From Hyphomicrobium_A sp964622715 (lineage in GTDB: Bacteria > Pseudomonadota > Alphaproteobacteria > Rhizobiales > Hyphomicrobiaceae), in the NCBI GenBank assembly GCA_964622715.1, contig CAZURR010000011.1, positions 1-43,019 on the forward strand: a DNA stretch of 43,019 nucleotides, read 5' to 3'. The notes below the pieces were generated by a model. That model did no database searches. It saw nothing but the letters and a program-made list of their open reading frames with translations, and was not told the DNA's origin. Shown here piece after piece: positions 16,101 through 24,937 of this stretch (its first letter is position 1; each line of letters starts with the position of its first letter). The position numbers and the translations under genes were made by a program.

Positions 16101-16643
16101 ACCTGGTGGGAAAAGGTCGACAATGCCGCCGCGCACCGCATATTCGCCCAGTTCCATGACCGTGCCCGTGCGCACATAGCCCATGAGCCCCAGCCGATGT
16201 GCCAGGCGGCCCATGTCAATGCGCTGACCTGGCGCTACTTGTTTAAGCGCACGCTTCAGGAACGCTCGCGGGACGACACGCTGCAAAATCGCATTGACTG
16301 TGGTGAGAACCACTGTGGGATGTTTGCGCACACCAAGGCCCAGCTTGGCAAGCGCAGTGATCCGCTTGGCCACGATCTCTGCATTGGGCCCAATGCGATC
16401 ATAAGGCACAGTATCCCACGCCGGAAACGAAACGACGCGTACATCCGGGGCAAAGAAAGACAGCGCCTGCTCCAGCGAATCAAGACGGCGATCGTCGCGC
16501 GCCACGTGGAGCAGTATGCCGGGCGCGCTGGAACGTCCGGCATCGCTCGCAAGATGCGCGAGCACCAACGCGTCAAGTCCCTCCGGCACGCCAGCAATGA
16601 TGTGATCGGAAGAAACGGCACTTTCTTTCTCAGCCGTGCTCAT
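13143..16643 (-). CDS. mfd: Transcription-repair coupling factor Mfd
   Basis: A full-length 1166-residue Mfd, the ATP-driven translocase that removes RNA polymerase stalled at DNA lesions and recruits UvrA for nucleotide excision repair. In order: UvrB-like N-terminal domains (residues about 20-350, with FPAWDTVPYDRIGPN), the RNA-polymerase interaction domain (about 490-560, GDLVVHADHGIGRF), the RecG-like translocase with Walker A GDVGFGKTEVA near residue 643, Walker B DEEQHFGV near 743, LSATPIPRTL, and QLRGRVGRS, and the C-terminal TRCF domain (about 1000-1110). The TGA of sdhE is directly adjacent to its ATG (TGAATG at 16646-16641 read on the minus strand), implying translational coupling. 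The gene ends four bases from the convergent acyl-CoA ligase. Confidence 0.98.
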   Translation of the reverse strand: MSTAEKESAVSSDHIIAGVPEGLDALVLAHLASDAGRSSAPGILLHVARDDRRLDSLEQALSFFAPDVRVVSFPAWDTVPYDRIGPNAEIVAKRITALAKLGLGVRKHPTVVLTTVNAILQRVVPRAFLKRALKQVAPGQRIDMGRLAHRLGLMGYVRTGTVMELGEYAVRGGIVDLFPPGRLSPVRLDFFGDTLETIKAFEVQTQRTTKTVRKLALMPISELAFGEEAEKLFRSRYVELFGGATGDDPLYEAVSAGQRYPGQEHWLPLFHDHLETLFDYLPDVSVSFDHLADEAVERRFEQIAEHYDARLESLEEHTFSAPPYKPTPPERMYLDGPAWGEALKTHPVYRLTPFEEAEASNVRSWRGRGGRTFAAERQQGDVNVFDAVAAHVRKIQQENKRVIIASWTAGARERLGSLLADHGLSDAHKVDSYAKALALPGSSTALAVLGLEQGFETPEIAVIGEQDILGDRLVRPRRKARSAVDVLTEATSLSIGDLVVHADHGIGRFSGLQTITVLDAPHDCLELHYDGGDKLFLPVENIELLSRFGADEAGAQLDRLGGVAWQSRKSRLKKRLREIASELIKIAALRQLKEAPAMAAPEGAYDEFVARFPYEETEDQGTSIEAVLSDLNSGRPMDRLVCGDVGFGKTEVALRAALVAAMNGFQVAVVVPTTLLARQHYRTFTDRFQGLPIKIAQASRLVGAKGLAQAKEDLKSGKTDIIIGTHALLGKTVAFGRLGLLIIDEEQHFGVTHKERIKRLREDVHVLTLSATPIPRTLQLALSGVRELSLITTPPVDRLAVRTYISPFDPVIVREALRRERYRGGQSFYVAPRISDLDEVAEFLREAVPELSFARATGQMPAGELEDVMTAFYDGRYDVLLSTAIVESGLDLPNANTLIVHRADMFGLAQLYQLRGRVGRSKMRAYAYFTIPLGQRLTEAAEKRLKVLQSLDALGAGFSLASHDLDIRGAGNLLGEEQSGHIREVGFELYQSMLEEAVASMKGGEADADAEQWSPTISLGTAVLIPEAYVADLQLRLGLYRRLSTLETRADLDAFAAELVDRFGELPEEVGHLLDVMEIKGLCRQAGIAQVDAGPKGAVIGFHKNEFANPEGLVTLVQSSRGRAKVQPDQRVVFKGEWDLPEERLKGVRALITKLVGIAAEARKAA

Positions 16644-16937
16644 TCAATTCCCATCCGTCTTGCTGGGAGACACCTGCGCCAAGCCATGAAATGCGCGCAT
16701 CGCGGCGATCAACTCGGCAAATTGCGGCTCCGCCGGCGTCTCATCCTGAGAGAACCATTGCGTAAGCACCGGGTCGGGCAACGCGATAAGCTGCTCAAAG
16801 CCCGACATTTCCTCCGCGCCCATACCCGCGAGATGCGCATCGGCGAAACGCCCCAGGATCAAATCCATCTCCTTGGTGCCGCGATGCGATGCCCGATAAG
16901 CCGCACGGCGGCGGCGCATCTCCAGATCATTACTCAT
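16644..16937 (-). CDS. sdhE: FAD assembly factor SdhE (succinate dehydrogenase assembly factor 2 family)
   Basis: A 97-residue cytoplasmic protein of the SdhE/Sdh5 family, which promotes covalent attachment of FAD to the flavoprotein subunit of succinate dehydrogenase (and fumarate reductase). The diagnostic surface motif RGxxE is present as RGTKEMD at residues 19-25, within RRRAAYRASHRGTKEMDL, followed by the usual LGRF and the WFSQDETPA region. ATG at 16937 is chosen because the family's N terminus begins a few residues before the Arg cluster; a longer reading to 17063 would add unrelated sequence. Its stop abuts the mfd start, an arrangement common in Rhizobiales. It is divergent from recG; the 205 bases between hold both promoters. 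Confidence 0.93.
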   Translation of the reverse strand: MSNDLEMRRRRAAYRASHRGTKEMDLILGRFADAHLAGMGAEEMSGFEQLIALPDPVLTQWFSQDETPAEPQFAELIAAMRAFHGLAQVSPSKTDGN

Positions 16938-17142
16938 AGTCGGATCGCACTTTCTTGGATAACCCGGGCCAAAGGCTTGACGCCATGCGGTGCGCCCGCC
17001 ACCCTCGCGCCGAATTGGCCGTTGATATAACGCTCGTGCCGGCCTGCGCAAAGGGACGATCATGCCACGCGTGACTATGCGCCGATCGACACAAGGCTAA
17101 AAGCGTGCGCCCCTTGTCGATCTTTTGGATTCTGCCGAGCCC

Positions 17143-19260
17143 ATGCGGCCCATCGAACTCACACCCCTTTTTGCCTCTCTCCAGTCACTGAGCGGCATTG
17201 GCCCGCGGCTGGTCCTGTTGGTCAAGAAATGCCTCGATCCGCCCCCTGGCGTTACGGATCCGCGTGTGCTCGATCTATTATGGCATTTGCCCAACGGCGT
17301 GATTGATCGCCGAGCCGAGCCCAAAGTGGCTGGCGCAGTACCGGGCAGCATTGCGACGTTGAAGGTTCGCATACTGAAGCACAAGGCGCCCCCGCGCGGA
17401 AACCGCCGCGCGCCATACAAGGTGCAGACAGAGGACGAAACCGGACGCCTTGAACTTGTGTTTTTCCATGCTGAACGCAAATTCATCGAACGCCAGCTTC
17501 CGGTCGGAGAGGAGCGCTACGTTTCAGGCCGCGTTGAGCGGTATGCCGATACGCTGCAAATGTCACATCCCGACTATATTGTGGCACCGGAAGCGCGCGA
17601 TGATCTGCCGTTGCTGGAGCCCGTCTACCCGTTAACGGCAGGGCTCTCCGGCAAGGTCGTGCAAAAAGCGACGCGCCAAGCACTCGATCGAATCCGGCCG
17701 CTGCCCGAATGGCAGGACGTGACGTGGTTCAAATCGCGCAACTGGCCGAGCTTTGTCGAGGCACTGCACCGGTTGCATCGGCCTGTGGAGGCAAGCGACG
17801 TCTCTCCTGGTAGCCCGGCGTGGCAGCGACTCGCCTACGACGAGTTATTGGCCGGCCAATTGGCACTCGGGCTCGTACGCCAAAGCATCAGAGCCCAGCG
17901 AGGGCGCAGCGTAAAAGGTGCCGGCGATATCCGCGCGCGCGTCGCCGACGCGCTGCCTTTTTCGCTCACGAATTCTCAGCGCGAAATCATCCGTGAGATC
18001 GAGGGCGACATGGCCGCCTCTCACCGCATGTTGCGTTTACTACAAGGCGATGTGGGCTCGGGAAAAACGGTGGTCGCCTTGATGGCGATGGCCATTGCAG
18101 CCGAAGCCGGAGCGCAGGCCGCTCTCATGGCACCCACCGAGGTGCTCGCGCGCCAGCATCTGGAAACCATCTCGCCTCTCGCGGACAAGGCGGGCCTGCG
18201 TATCGCGCTATTGACAGGTCGTGAAAAGGGCCGCCCTCGAAAGGATATTCTTGATCGGCTTGCCACCGGCCAAATCGACATTCTCATCGGCACGCACGCG
18301 CTGTTCCAAGCCGACGTCGTTTTTCATGACCTCGCCTTCGCGGTCATCGACGAGCAGCACCGCTTCGGTGTGCACCAGCGCTTATCGCTGCAAACGAAGG
18401 GCAAGGGTGCAGGAACCGACGTGCTCGTTATGACGGCGACGCCCATCCCTCGCACGCTTTTGATGACGCACTATGGCGACCTTGACGTTTCAAAGCTAAC
18501 GGAGAAGCCACCAGGCCGGAAATCCGTGATCACAACGACAACGTCCCTCGATCGCATTGACGACGTCATCGACGGCATACGGCGCATGCTTCAGCAGGGC
18601 GCGCAGGTCTATTGGGTGTGTCCGCTGATTGAAAGCTCAGAAGTAACCGAGCTTGCCGCAGCCGAAGAGCGCCATGCACATCTGTCTCAGATGTTCGGCA
18701 AGGACACAGTGGGCCTTCTACATGGCGGCATGGCAGCGCAAGCCAAGGATGCCGCCATGGAGGCATTCGCCGAAGGCCGTCTCAAGATTCTAGTGGCGAC
18801 CACCGTCATCGAGGTCGGCGTCGACGTGCCCAACGCAACGATTATGGTGATCGAGCATGCTGAGCGCTTTGGGCTTGCGCAGTTACACCAGCTGCGCGGG
18901 CGCGTTGGCCGCGGCGAGCGTCAGTCCTATTGCATGCTGCTCTACAGGTCGCCGCTCGGTGAGACGGCGCAGGCGCGGCTCAACATGATGCGCGAGACGG
19001 AGGACGGATTCCTTATCGCCGAGAAGGACTTGGACCTGCGCGGCGGTGGAGAGGTTCTGGGCGCGCGCCAGAGTGGCACGCCGGGTTTCCGAGTCGCGGA
19101 AGTACCAAACTTCGAAGCGCTGTTGAGTGCCGCGCGCGACGACGCGAAACTCATTTTGGCAAACGACCCGCAACTGGCAAGCCCGCGCGGCGAGGCGCTG
19201 CGCTTACTGCTCTACATTTTCGAATGCGATGAGGCCGTGCGCCTCTTCCGCGCCGCCTAG
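17143..19260 (+). CDS. recG: ATP-dependent DNA helicase RecG
   Basis: A 705-residue helicase that reverses stalled replication forks and processes branched recombination intermediates. The N-terminal wedge/OB domain occupies residues about 1-270 (LSGIGPRLVLLVKKCL, then HLPNGVIDRR). The helicase core has Walker A LLQGDVGSGKTVVA near residue 302, Walker B VIDEQHRFGV near 402, MTATPIPRT, HGGMAAQAKD and QLRGRVGRG. ATG 17143 is used; a TTG at 17125 in the same frame would add six residues, and neither has a good ribosome site. Length matches the family (about 690-705). The stop codon is one base from that of the convergent DUF502 gene. Confidence 0.97.
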   Translation: MRPIELTPLFASLQSLSGIGPRLVLLVKKCLDPPPGVTDPRVLDLLWHLPNGVIDRRAEPKVAGAVPGSIATLKVRILKHKAPPRGNRRAPYKVQTEDETGRLELVFFHAERKFIERQLPVGEERYVSGRVERYADTLQMSHPDYIVAPEARDDLPLLEPVYPLTAGLSGKVVQKATRQALDRIRPLPEWQDVTWFKSRNWPSFVEALHRLHRPVEASDVSPGSPAWQRLAYDELLAGQLALGLVRQSIRAQRGRSVKGAGDIRARVADALPFSLTNSQREIIREIEGDMAASHRMLRLLQGDVGSGKTVVALMAMAIAAEAGAQAALMAPTEVLARQHLETISPLADKAGLRIALLTGREKGRPRKDILDRLATGQIDILIGTHALFQADVVFHDLAFAVIDEQHRFGVHQRLSLQTKGKGAGTDVLVMTATPIPRTLLMTHYGDLDVSKLTEKPPGRKSVITTTTSLDRIDDVIDGIRRMLQQGAQVYWVCPLIESSEVTELAAAEERHAHLSQMFGKDTVGLLHGGMAAQAKDAAMEAFAEGRLKILVATTVIEVGVDVPNATIMVIEHAERFGLAQLHQLRGRVGRGERQSYCMLLYRSPLGETAQARLNMMRETEDGFLIAEKDLDLRGGGEVLGARQSGTPGFRVAEVPNFEALLSAARDDAKLILANDPQLASPRGEALRLLLYIFECDEAVRLFRAA

Positions 19261-19261
19261 G

Positions 19262-20077
19262 CTACCAGCAGTTAATTGGTCTTTCAGGATCGGAGGGCTT
19301 GGGCTCTTCGCGCTTGGCCTGCTCGGCCAGCTCCTTGAGCTTCGACTGCGACTCCGGCGTCACCATGCCAGCAGAGATGATCACCTTGGCGGCGTCCTCA
19401 AATTTCATGTCGAGGATGGTCACGCTTCGTCGCGGTAGGAAGCAAACGAACCCCGTCGGCGGCACGACACCAGTCGGCATGAAGACGGTGACCAGATCTT
19501 CCTCGCCTCCGGGCTTGGCAAGCCCGACCTCTCCCGTCGTATCTCCTGTCACGAACACGATCGACCACAGCCCTTTGGAGGGGAACTCGATGAGCCCAAC
19601 CTTTTGGAAAACTTGGCCAGTACCGGTGGCCGTAGCGACGGATTCGAAGATCTGCTTTAGGGCACGATAGACGTTGCGCACGATGGGCATGCCATTAAGC
19701 ATCAACTCGCCGAAGCCAATGAGGGCGCGGCCGAGCAGATTGGCCGCTAGCGCGCCAATTAACGTCAGCAGCGCGATGGCGATGATCAGCCCGATGCCGG
19801 GAACGGCGAACGGCAGATAGGTGTCGGGCAGATAGGCAGTGGGCACGAACGGCTTGATCCAAGCGTCCATGACGTTGATGAACCACCACGCAATATAGAT
19901 GGTGATGGTGACCGGCCCAACGACGACAAGCCCAGTGAGGAAATAGTTCCTCAGCCGCGCGCCGAGATGCCACTCTGCTTCTTCTTCCGCATGCGTCAGG
20001 CGCTCAAGACCGGCACTCAGCCCCGCTAAGCCGCCTGGTGAAGCGCTATCCTTGGACTTTGGCGTGGTGTTTCTCAT
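19262..20077 (-). CDS. DUF502 family membrane protein
   Basis: A 271-residue inner membrane protein of the DUF502 family, common in proteobacteria; function unknown. Two hydrophobic segments are apparent, residues about 45-70 (YFLTGLVVVGPVTITIYIAW) and about 90-115 (GIGLIIAIALLTLIGALAAN). The family hallmark follows: GELMLNGMPIVRNVYRALKQIFE, then VGLIEFPSKGLWSIVFVTG, then VFMPTGVVPPTGFVCFLPR, and a Lys/Glu-rich C terminus. The ATG at 20077, preceded by a G-run, fits the family; the frame stays open further upstream without family similarity. In Rhizobiales this gene is habitually next to recG and glmS, as here. Confidence 0.9.
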   Translation of the reverse strand: MRNTTPKSKDSASPGGLAGLSAGLERLTHAEEEAEWHLGARLRNYFLTGLVVVGPVTITIYIAWWFINVMDAWIKPFVPTAYLPDTYLPFAVPGIGLIIAIALLTLIGALAANLLGRALIGFGELMLNGMPIVRNVYRALKQIFESVATATGTGQVFQKVGLIEFPSKGLWSIVFVTGDTTGEVGLAKPGGEEDLVTVFMPTGVVPPTGFVCFLPRRSVTILDMKFEDAAKVIISAGMVTPESQSKLKELAEQAKREEPKPSDPERPINCW

Positions 20078-20231
20078 GGGATGCCCCCCCCGATAGAAGC
20101 TAGCGGACAGCCGTCCTGGCCACCCAGCGCACGCCACTTGACCTTCCCACGTATTGAAGCTGAGCAGAAGAGCGCGCACTGCAGAGCGCACAATGTCGTT
20201 GCCGCCGCCACACTCAGCGACCGAGCACGTT

Positions 20232-21524
20232 CTACTTCGTTACGACGAGGCAGTCGAACCCACTGGTGCGCAGCGTGCCACACAGTTGCCGCGGCTCCTT
20301 GGCATTGGCATATGGCCCGACCCTGACCCGGTAAAATGTTCCCATGCTGCCGATGACGGCCTCGTCAACCACAGGCCGGCGCGAGCCGAGCTCGCCAGCG
20401 TACTTTTGCATGAGGCTTGCGGCCACAGCATCTGCTTCGCTGCGTGAGCGGACGGCTGCCACTTGCAGACGATATTTGCCTGATGGTGGGCTTGCGCTCT
20501 TGGGCCTGCTCGGCGCAGCAGCTGGCGGCTGGGTCGTCGCCACTTCCGTGACAAATGGCGAGGTAACCTCAGCGTGCTTCTTTGGCTTGGCCGGTGGCGA
20601 AGCAGCGGCCACCTGTGTGGCAAATGGCGTGGTGACTTTGGCAGGCTTCTTCGGTACGGTCGGCGGCTGGGCGGTTGCGACTTGCGTCGTCTGATACCAG
20701 CTCGATGTTTCGGACTTTGGGACTATGGGTGCGGCAGTGTCTGGCTCTTTGCTTTGGCTGGGCGTGGGCTCGTTTGATGATCCGCCACCGCCGGTGAAAA
20801 AGTTCGCGATGCTGCTGAAGAACCCCCCACCGCCAGAGCCTCCCGAGTCCGAAGCGCTCGAGGGACTGGCGCTCGTGCTGGAATTGCTCGCTGGGGCCGC
20901 GGCCACCGCAGGTCCCTGAGAAGGCGTAGATGCTTCTGATCCCGGTGAGGCGGTCGCCCCGGACGTTGCTGTCTGCCAACCAACTGCGCTGCTGGTACCT
21001 GAGCTGGACGGGGCCTTGCTTCCAATAGCCGATTCCGGAACCGCAGGCACATCGCTAATGCCCGCCTCGCGATAGGCGGCAATGCGGTTGCTCAAAGCGT
21101 CAGATTTTTGAGCCGCCGTCAGGCCATCGTTGAGCCAGACCGCACTCGTCAGATCCGAGATCGCCTGGCCGGGCATGTCTTTCTTGCGATAGGCCAAGCC
21201 CCGGTAGTAGAGCGCCTTGGCCATTTGTGGCTTTTCAAGACCGCCGGCCTTAAAAGCCGCGCCGAAATGATTGATCGCCTCGACGTGCTTGCCCGCCTCA
21301 TAGGCCTTGATCCCAGCGTTATAGAGCTTCTGGCCAGGGGGCGTCGTCTTGGGATCAGCTTTTGCTGCGCCATTCGCAGCGGGATTCGCCTTGCCTGGCT
21401 TTGCATCGGATTTGGAAGCGGGCGCCGTTTTGATCCCACCCTTGGATTGTGTTGGCCCATCGAATGCGGCCGCAGGGCAAATCCCAACGGCTATTACAAG
21501 CAGTATATATGACAGAACTCGCAA
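20232..21524 (-). CDS. Secreted TPR and SPOR-domain protein
   Basis: A 430-residue exported protein. Residues 1-20 are a signal peptide (MRVLSYILLVIAVGICPAAA). Residues about 64-150 form TPR-like helical hairpins (LYNAGIKAYEAGKHVEAINHF, then AKALYYRGLAYRKKDMPGQAI). A Ser/Gly/Ala-rich linker holds a glycine-flanked hydrophobic patch GGGFFSSIANFFTGGGG, and then three imperfect repeats built around TTQVATAQPP / ATQVAAASPPAKPKK / VTEVATTQPP. The C-terminal 83 residues (348-430) are a SPOR domain (KYRLQVAAVRSRSEADAVAA ... FYRVRVGPY), which binds septal denuded peptidoglycan glycan strands. It is the gene after glmS on the same strand; a role in cell division or envelope remodelling is inferred. 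The spacing to glmS is 124 bases. Confidence 0.85.
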   Translation of the reverse strand: MRVLSYILLVIAVGICPAAAFDGPTQSKGGIKTAPASKSDAKPGKANPAANGAAKADPKTTPPGQKLYNAGIKAYEAGKHVEAINHFGAAFKAGGLEKPQMAKALYYRGLAYRKKDMPGQAISDLTSAVWLNDGLTAAQKSDALSNRIAAYREAGISDVPAVPESAIGSKAPSSSGTSSAVGWQTATSGATASPGSEASTPSQGPAVAAAPASNSSTSASPSSASDSGGSGGGGFFSSIANFFTGGGGSSNEPTPSQSKEPDTAAPIVPKSETSSWYQTTQVATAQPPTVPKKPAKVTTPFATQVAAASPPAKPKKHAEVTSPFVTEVATTQPPAAAPSRPKSASPPSGKYRLQVAAVRSRSEADAVAASLMQKYAGELGSRRPVVDEAVIGSMGTFYRVRVGPYANAKEPRQLCGTLRTSGFDCLVVTK

Positions 21525-21648
21525 CCCGTTCCCCCTTGATTCGGCCGTAGATTCCCTAATATGCGGCCGACTTCCCTGGTGGCGGAGGGTAAGTCAAGCA
21601 GCAATTAGAGGCAAATCCGCGGCCGGCCCGAAACTGGCGTTTTCCCCT

Positions 21649-23469
21649 CTATTCCACGGTCACCGATTTCGCCAGATTTCGCGGCTGATCAACGTCCGTA
21701 CCCATCACAACCGCCGTGTGATAGGCCAGAAGTTGCACCGGCACGGCACAAATGAGCGGATTGGTAAATGCGGAGACCGCCGGCAGTGCAATATGCGCGG
21801 CCAACTTGCAGCCGGCCTTCTCAGGCGCCGCGTCGGAAACGAGGATGATCTGCCCGCCGCGCGCAGCCACCTCCTGCAGATTAGACACGGTCTTTTCAAA
21901 CAGGTCGTCCTGCGGCGCCACCACGATAACCGGCACCTTCTCGTCAATCAGCGCTATGGGTCCGTGCTTGAGCTCGCCAGCCGCATACCCTTCGGCGTGG
22001 ATATAGGAGATCTCCTTGAGCTTTAGGGCGCCTTCCAGCGCCAGCGGGTAGCTCGTGCCACGGCCGAGATAGAGCACATCGCGCGCCTTCGACAGATCGT
22101 GCGCGATAAACTTGAACTGGTCCTCATTGCCGAGGATTGTCGAGATATGCCGCGGGACCTCAATCAGGGCCTGGACAAGCTCGCGTTCAGCTTCAGCCGT
22201 GATCGCACCGCGCGCGCTGCCGAGCGCAATTGCCAGGCAGGCGAGCACTGAGAGCTGACAGGTGAACGCCTTCGTCGAGGCCACACCGATCTCCGGACCG
22301 GCGAGCGTGGGCAGCACGGCATCAGATTCACGGGCGATGGATGAGGTGCGCACGTTGACGATAGAGGCAATACGGTGGCATTCGGCCTTGGCGTGACGCA
22401 GCGTGGCCAGCGTGTCGGCGGTCTCACCCGACTGCGACACGAAAACCGAAAGCCCACCAGCGCTCAGCGGCGGCTCGCGGTAGCGCATCTCCGAGGCTAT
22501 GTCTATCTCAACGGGCACGCGTGCGTAGCGCTCAATCCAATACTTAGCAACGAGCCCTGCATAGTAAGCGGTGCCGCAGGCCGAGATTGTGATGCGCGGA
22601 ACTTTGGCCAGATCAATGCCCAGGTCGGGGAAGTCCACAGTACCGGTGGTCATGTCGATATAGTTGGCTAGCGTATCGCTGATGACCTCTGGCTGCTCGT
22701 GGATCTCCTTCGCCATAAAGTGGCGGTGGTTGCCTTTATCCACCAGCAACGAGCTTGCTGCCGATTTGATACGCGGGCGCTCCACACGGGCCCCGGCGCG
22801 ATCAAAGACCTGCACTCCGTCGCGGCGCAGCACGGCCCAGTCGCCATCTTCCAGATACGTGATCGCGTCCGTGAATGGCGCCAACGCAATGGCATCGGAG
22901 CCCAGGTACATCTCGCCGGTGCCATGTCCTATCGCGAGCGGGCTGCCCTGGCGCGCGGCGAACATGAGGTCGTCGTGGCCGGCAAAAATGATGGCGAGCG
23001 CAAAGGCGCCTTGTAACCGCGATAGCGCATTCTTGACGGCCTGTTCGAGCGTCGCGCCCTGATCGAGTTCTTCGCTGATGACGTGGACAATGGCTTCGGT
23101 GTCCGTGTCGGTTTCAAACACGTAACCCTTTGGCTCTAGACTGGCTTTGAGTTCGCGAAAGTTTTCGATGATACCGTTGTGAACGACCGACACCCGGCCA
23201 TTCATGTGCGGATGGGCGTTGCGTTCTGTCGGACCGCCATGCGTCGCCCAACGCGTGTGACCAATCCCTGTGCGCCCTTTCAGAGGCTCATTCAAAAGCC
23301 TGGCTTCGAGATTGCGAAGCTTGCCTTCCGCGCGGCGCCGCTCCAGATGGCCGTTTTCGATGGTGGCGATGCCCGCCGAGTCATAGCCGCGATATTCCAG
23401 TCGCCGCAATGCATCGACGATATCGGGGGCAACACCCTTTTCACCGATAATTCCAACAATGCCGCACAT
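21649..23469 (-). CDS. glmS: Glutamine--fructose-6-phosphate aminotransferase (isomerizing) GlmS
   Basis: A 606-residue enzyme making glucosamine-6-phosphate from fructose-6-phosphate and glutamine, the committed step of amino-sugar supply for peptidoglycan and lipid A. Cys2 (MCGIVG) is the N-terminal glutaminase nucleophile after Met removal; the Ntn domain continues with TRWATHGGPTERNAHPH. Two SIS sugar-isomerase domains occupy residues about 280-420 (ISACGTAYYAG, FVSQSGETADTLATL) and 455-590 (YLGRGTSYPLALEGALKLKEISY), and the C terminus ends NLAKSVTVE as in other GlmS. It lies 109 bases downstream of glmU on the same strand, the usual alphaproteobacterial pairing. No glmS ribozyme is expected or seen upstream. 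Confidence 0.98.
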   Translation of the reverse strand: MCGIVGIIGEKGVAPDIVDALRRLEYRGYDSAGIATIENGHLERRRAEGKLRNLEARLLNEPLKGRTGIGHTRWATHGGPTERNAHPHMNGRVSVVHNGIIENFRELKASLEPKGYVFETDTDTEAIVHVISEELDQGATLEQAVKNALSRLQGAFALAIIFAGHDDLMFAARQGSPLAIGHGTGEMYLGSDAIALAPFTDAITYLEDGDWAVLRRDGVQVFDRAGARVERPRIKSAASSLLVDKGNHRHFMAKEIHEQPEVISDTLANYIDMTTGTVDFPDLGIDLAKVPRITISACGTAYYAGLVAKYWIERYARVPVEIDIASEMRYREPPLSAGGLSVFVSQSGETADTLATLRHAKAECHRIASIVNVRTSSIARESDAVLPTLAGPEIGVASTKAFTCQLSVLACLAIALGSARGAITAEAERELVQALIEVPRHISTILGNEDQFKFIAHDLSKARDVLYLGRGTSYPLALEGALKLKEISYIHAEGYAAGELKHGPIALIDEKVPVIVVAPQDDLFEKTVSNLQEVAARGGQIILVSDAAPEKAGCKLAAHIALPAVSAFTNPLICAVPVQLLAYHTAVVMGTDVDQPRNLAKSVTVE

Positions 23470-23578
23470 GCTGTCAGTCCTCGATCTCTGTCCCGGGCAT
23501 AAGTGCTAGCGGTTCGTTGCGATGCCCTTCAAATCACACTGTATTTCGTTGGAAATCGCGCGACAGCCTCATTCCTGA

Positions 23579-24937
23579 CTACCCGGCCTTCGCTTTGCGC
23601 CTCATTATGAGCGCGCGGAATTTTGCAGCCCAGCCCGGCCGCTCTTCCTGAGTGGCCCGCTCCAGCGCTAGAGCATCGGCGGAGACGTCTTTCGTGATGA
23701 CGCTGCCGGCACCGATATAGGCACCCTTCCCGATCTTCACAGGTGCAACGAGCGCCGAATTCGACCCGACAAACACGCCCGGTCCAAGTACCGTGCGGTG
23801 CTTCTGGAAGCCATCATAGTTGCAGAAGATCGTGCCGGCGCCAATGTTGGACCCCGCACCCACCTGCCCGTCGCCGAGGTAGGAAAGATGGTTTGCTTTG
23901 ACACCATCGCCGAGCACCGAATTCTTCACCTCTACAAAATTGCCGATATGCACATTGGTGCCGATGTCGGCCCCAGGACGCAAGCGCGCGAACGGTCCCA
24001 CGCGCGATCCCGCTCCAATACGCGACTGTTCAAAATGGCAGTTGGCCAAGATCTCGACATTGTCCTCAACGGTGACGCCGGGACCGAAAAACACGTTCGG
24101 CTGGATGACGACATCGCGGCCGATCTTTGTGTCGTAAGAAAACCAGACCGTCTCCGGCGCGATAAGCGTAGCACCTTCAAGCATCACCGCCAGCCGCGTG
24201 CGTTTTTGGTAGAGCGCCTCAGCAACGGCAAGCTGGTCGCGCGAGTTGATACCCATGACCTCCTCTTCCGCGCAGACCACGACACCGGCGCGCGCGCCAT
24301 CGCTGCGCGCAATCTCAATTGCATCCGTTAGATAAAATTCACTCTTCGCGTTGGCATTACTAATGCGGCCGAGCACGCCCAACAGATTGTCGAGTCGAAA
24401 GGCCATGACGCCGGAGTTGCACAACGTGACGCGGCGTTCGTCGTCGCGTGCGTCCTTGTCTTCGCGAATTGCCTGGAGACGCCCATCTGCGTCGGTCAGC
24501 AAGCGGCCGTAGCCCGAAGGATCCGACGCATCGAAGCCGAGTACGGCCACACCAGTCGCGTCGTCGAGCCGCGCCCGCAGGCGCTTCAGTGTGTCAGATG
24601 TGAGAAGCGGTGTGTCCGCATACTGCACAAGTACGTCGCCCTTGTGGTTTGCGATCGCATCGCGAGCTGCGAGCACGGCGTCTGCGGTGCCTTCCTGGCG
24701 CTCTTGGATGCAAATGCGCGCGTCCGGCACCTGTTGCAACACCGCAGCACGAACATCCTCCATGTCGGGGCCGACGACCACGGCAATGCTCTCGGCCCCA
24801 AGCTCCTGGCAGGTTTTGAGCACATGGCCGAGCATGGAGCGACCGGCGATCTTGTGCTGCACCTTGGGCATCGCCGACTTCATGCGGGAGCCCTTTCCAG
24901 CGGCGAGAACGACGATGAGAATGGGGTGGTTCGGCAT
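23579..24937 (-). CDS. glmU: Bifunctional GlmU, N-acetylglucosamine-1-phosphate uridyltransferase / glucosamine-1-phosphate acetyltransferase
   Basis: A 452-residue enzyme giving UDP-GlcNAc from glucosamine-1-phosphate, acetyl-CoA and UTP. The N-terminal nucleotidyltransferase has LAAGKGSRMKSAMPKVQH (residues about 11-28) and the YADTPLL loop; the C-terminal half is a left-handed beta-helix of hexapeptide repeats (IGAGSRVGPFARLRPGADIG, HLSYLGDGQVGAGSNIGAGT, YDGFQKHRT) carrying the acetyltransferase site. The start ATG at 24937 follows AGAGG. A perfect 10-base palindrome, AGAATATTCT at 24952-24961, lies 15 bases upstream of the start. It heads the minus-strand run glmU-glmS-SPOR-DUF502. Confidence 0.97.
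   Translation of the reverse strand: MPNHPILIVVLAAGKGSRMKSAMPKVQHKIAGRSMLGHVLKTCQELGAESIAVVVGPDMEDVRAAVLQQVPDARICIQERQEGTADAVLAARDAIANHKGDVLVQYADTPLLTSDTLKRLRARLDDATGVAVLGFDASDPSGYGRLLTDADGRLQAIREDKDARDDERRVTLCNSGVMAFRLDNLLGVLGRISNANAKSEFYLTDAIEIARSDGARAGVVVCAEEEVMGINSRDQLAVAEALYQKRTRLAVMLEGATLIAPETVWFSYDTKIGRDVVIQPNVFFGPGVTVEDNVEILANCHFEQSRIGAGSRVGPFARLRPGADIGTNVHIGNFVEVKNSVLGDGVKANHLSYLGDGQVGAGSNIGAGTIFCNYDGFQKHRTVLGPGVFVGSNSALVAPVKIGKGAYIGAGSVITKDVSADALALERATQEERPGWAAKFRALIMRRKAKAG

Noticed and set aside
23470..23578. glmS ribozyme
   Set aside because: The element is a Gram-positive feature, the intergenic stretch is only 109 bases, and no matching core was seen.
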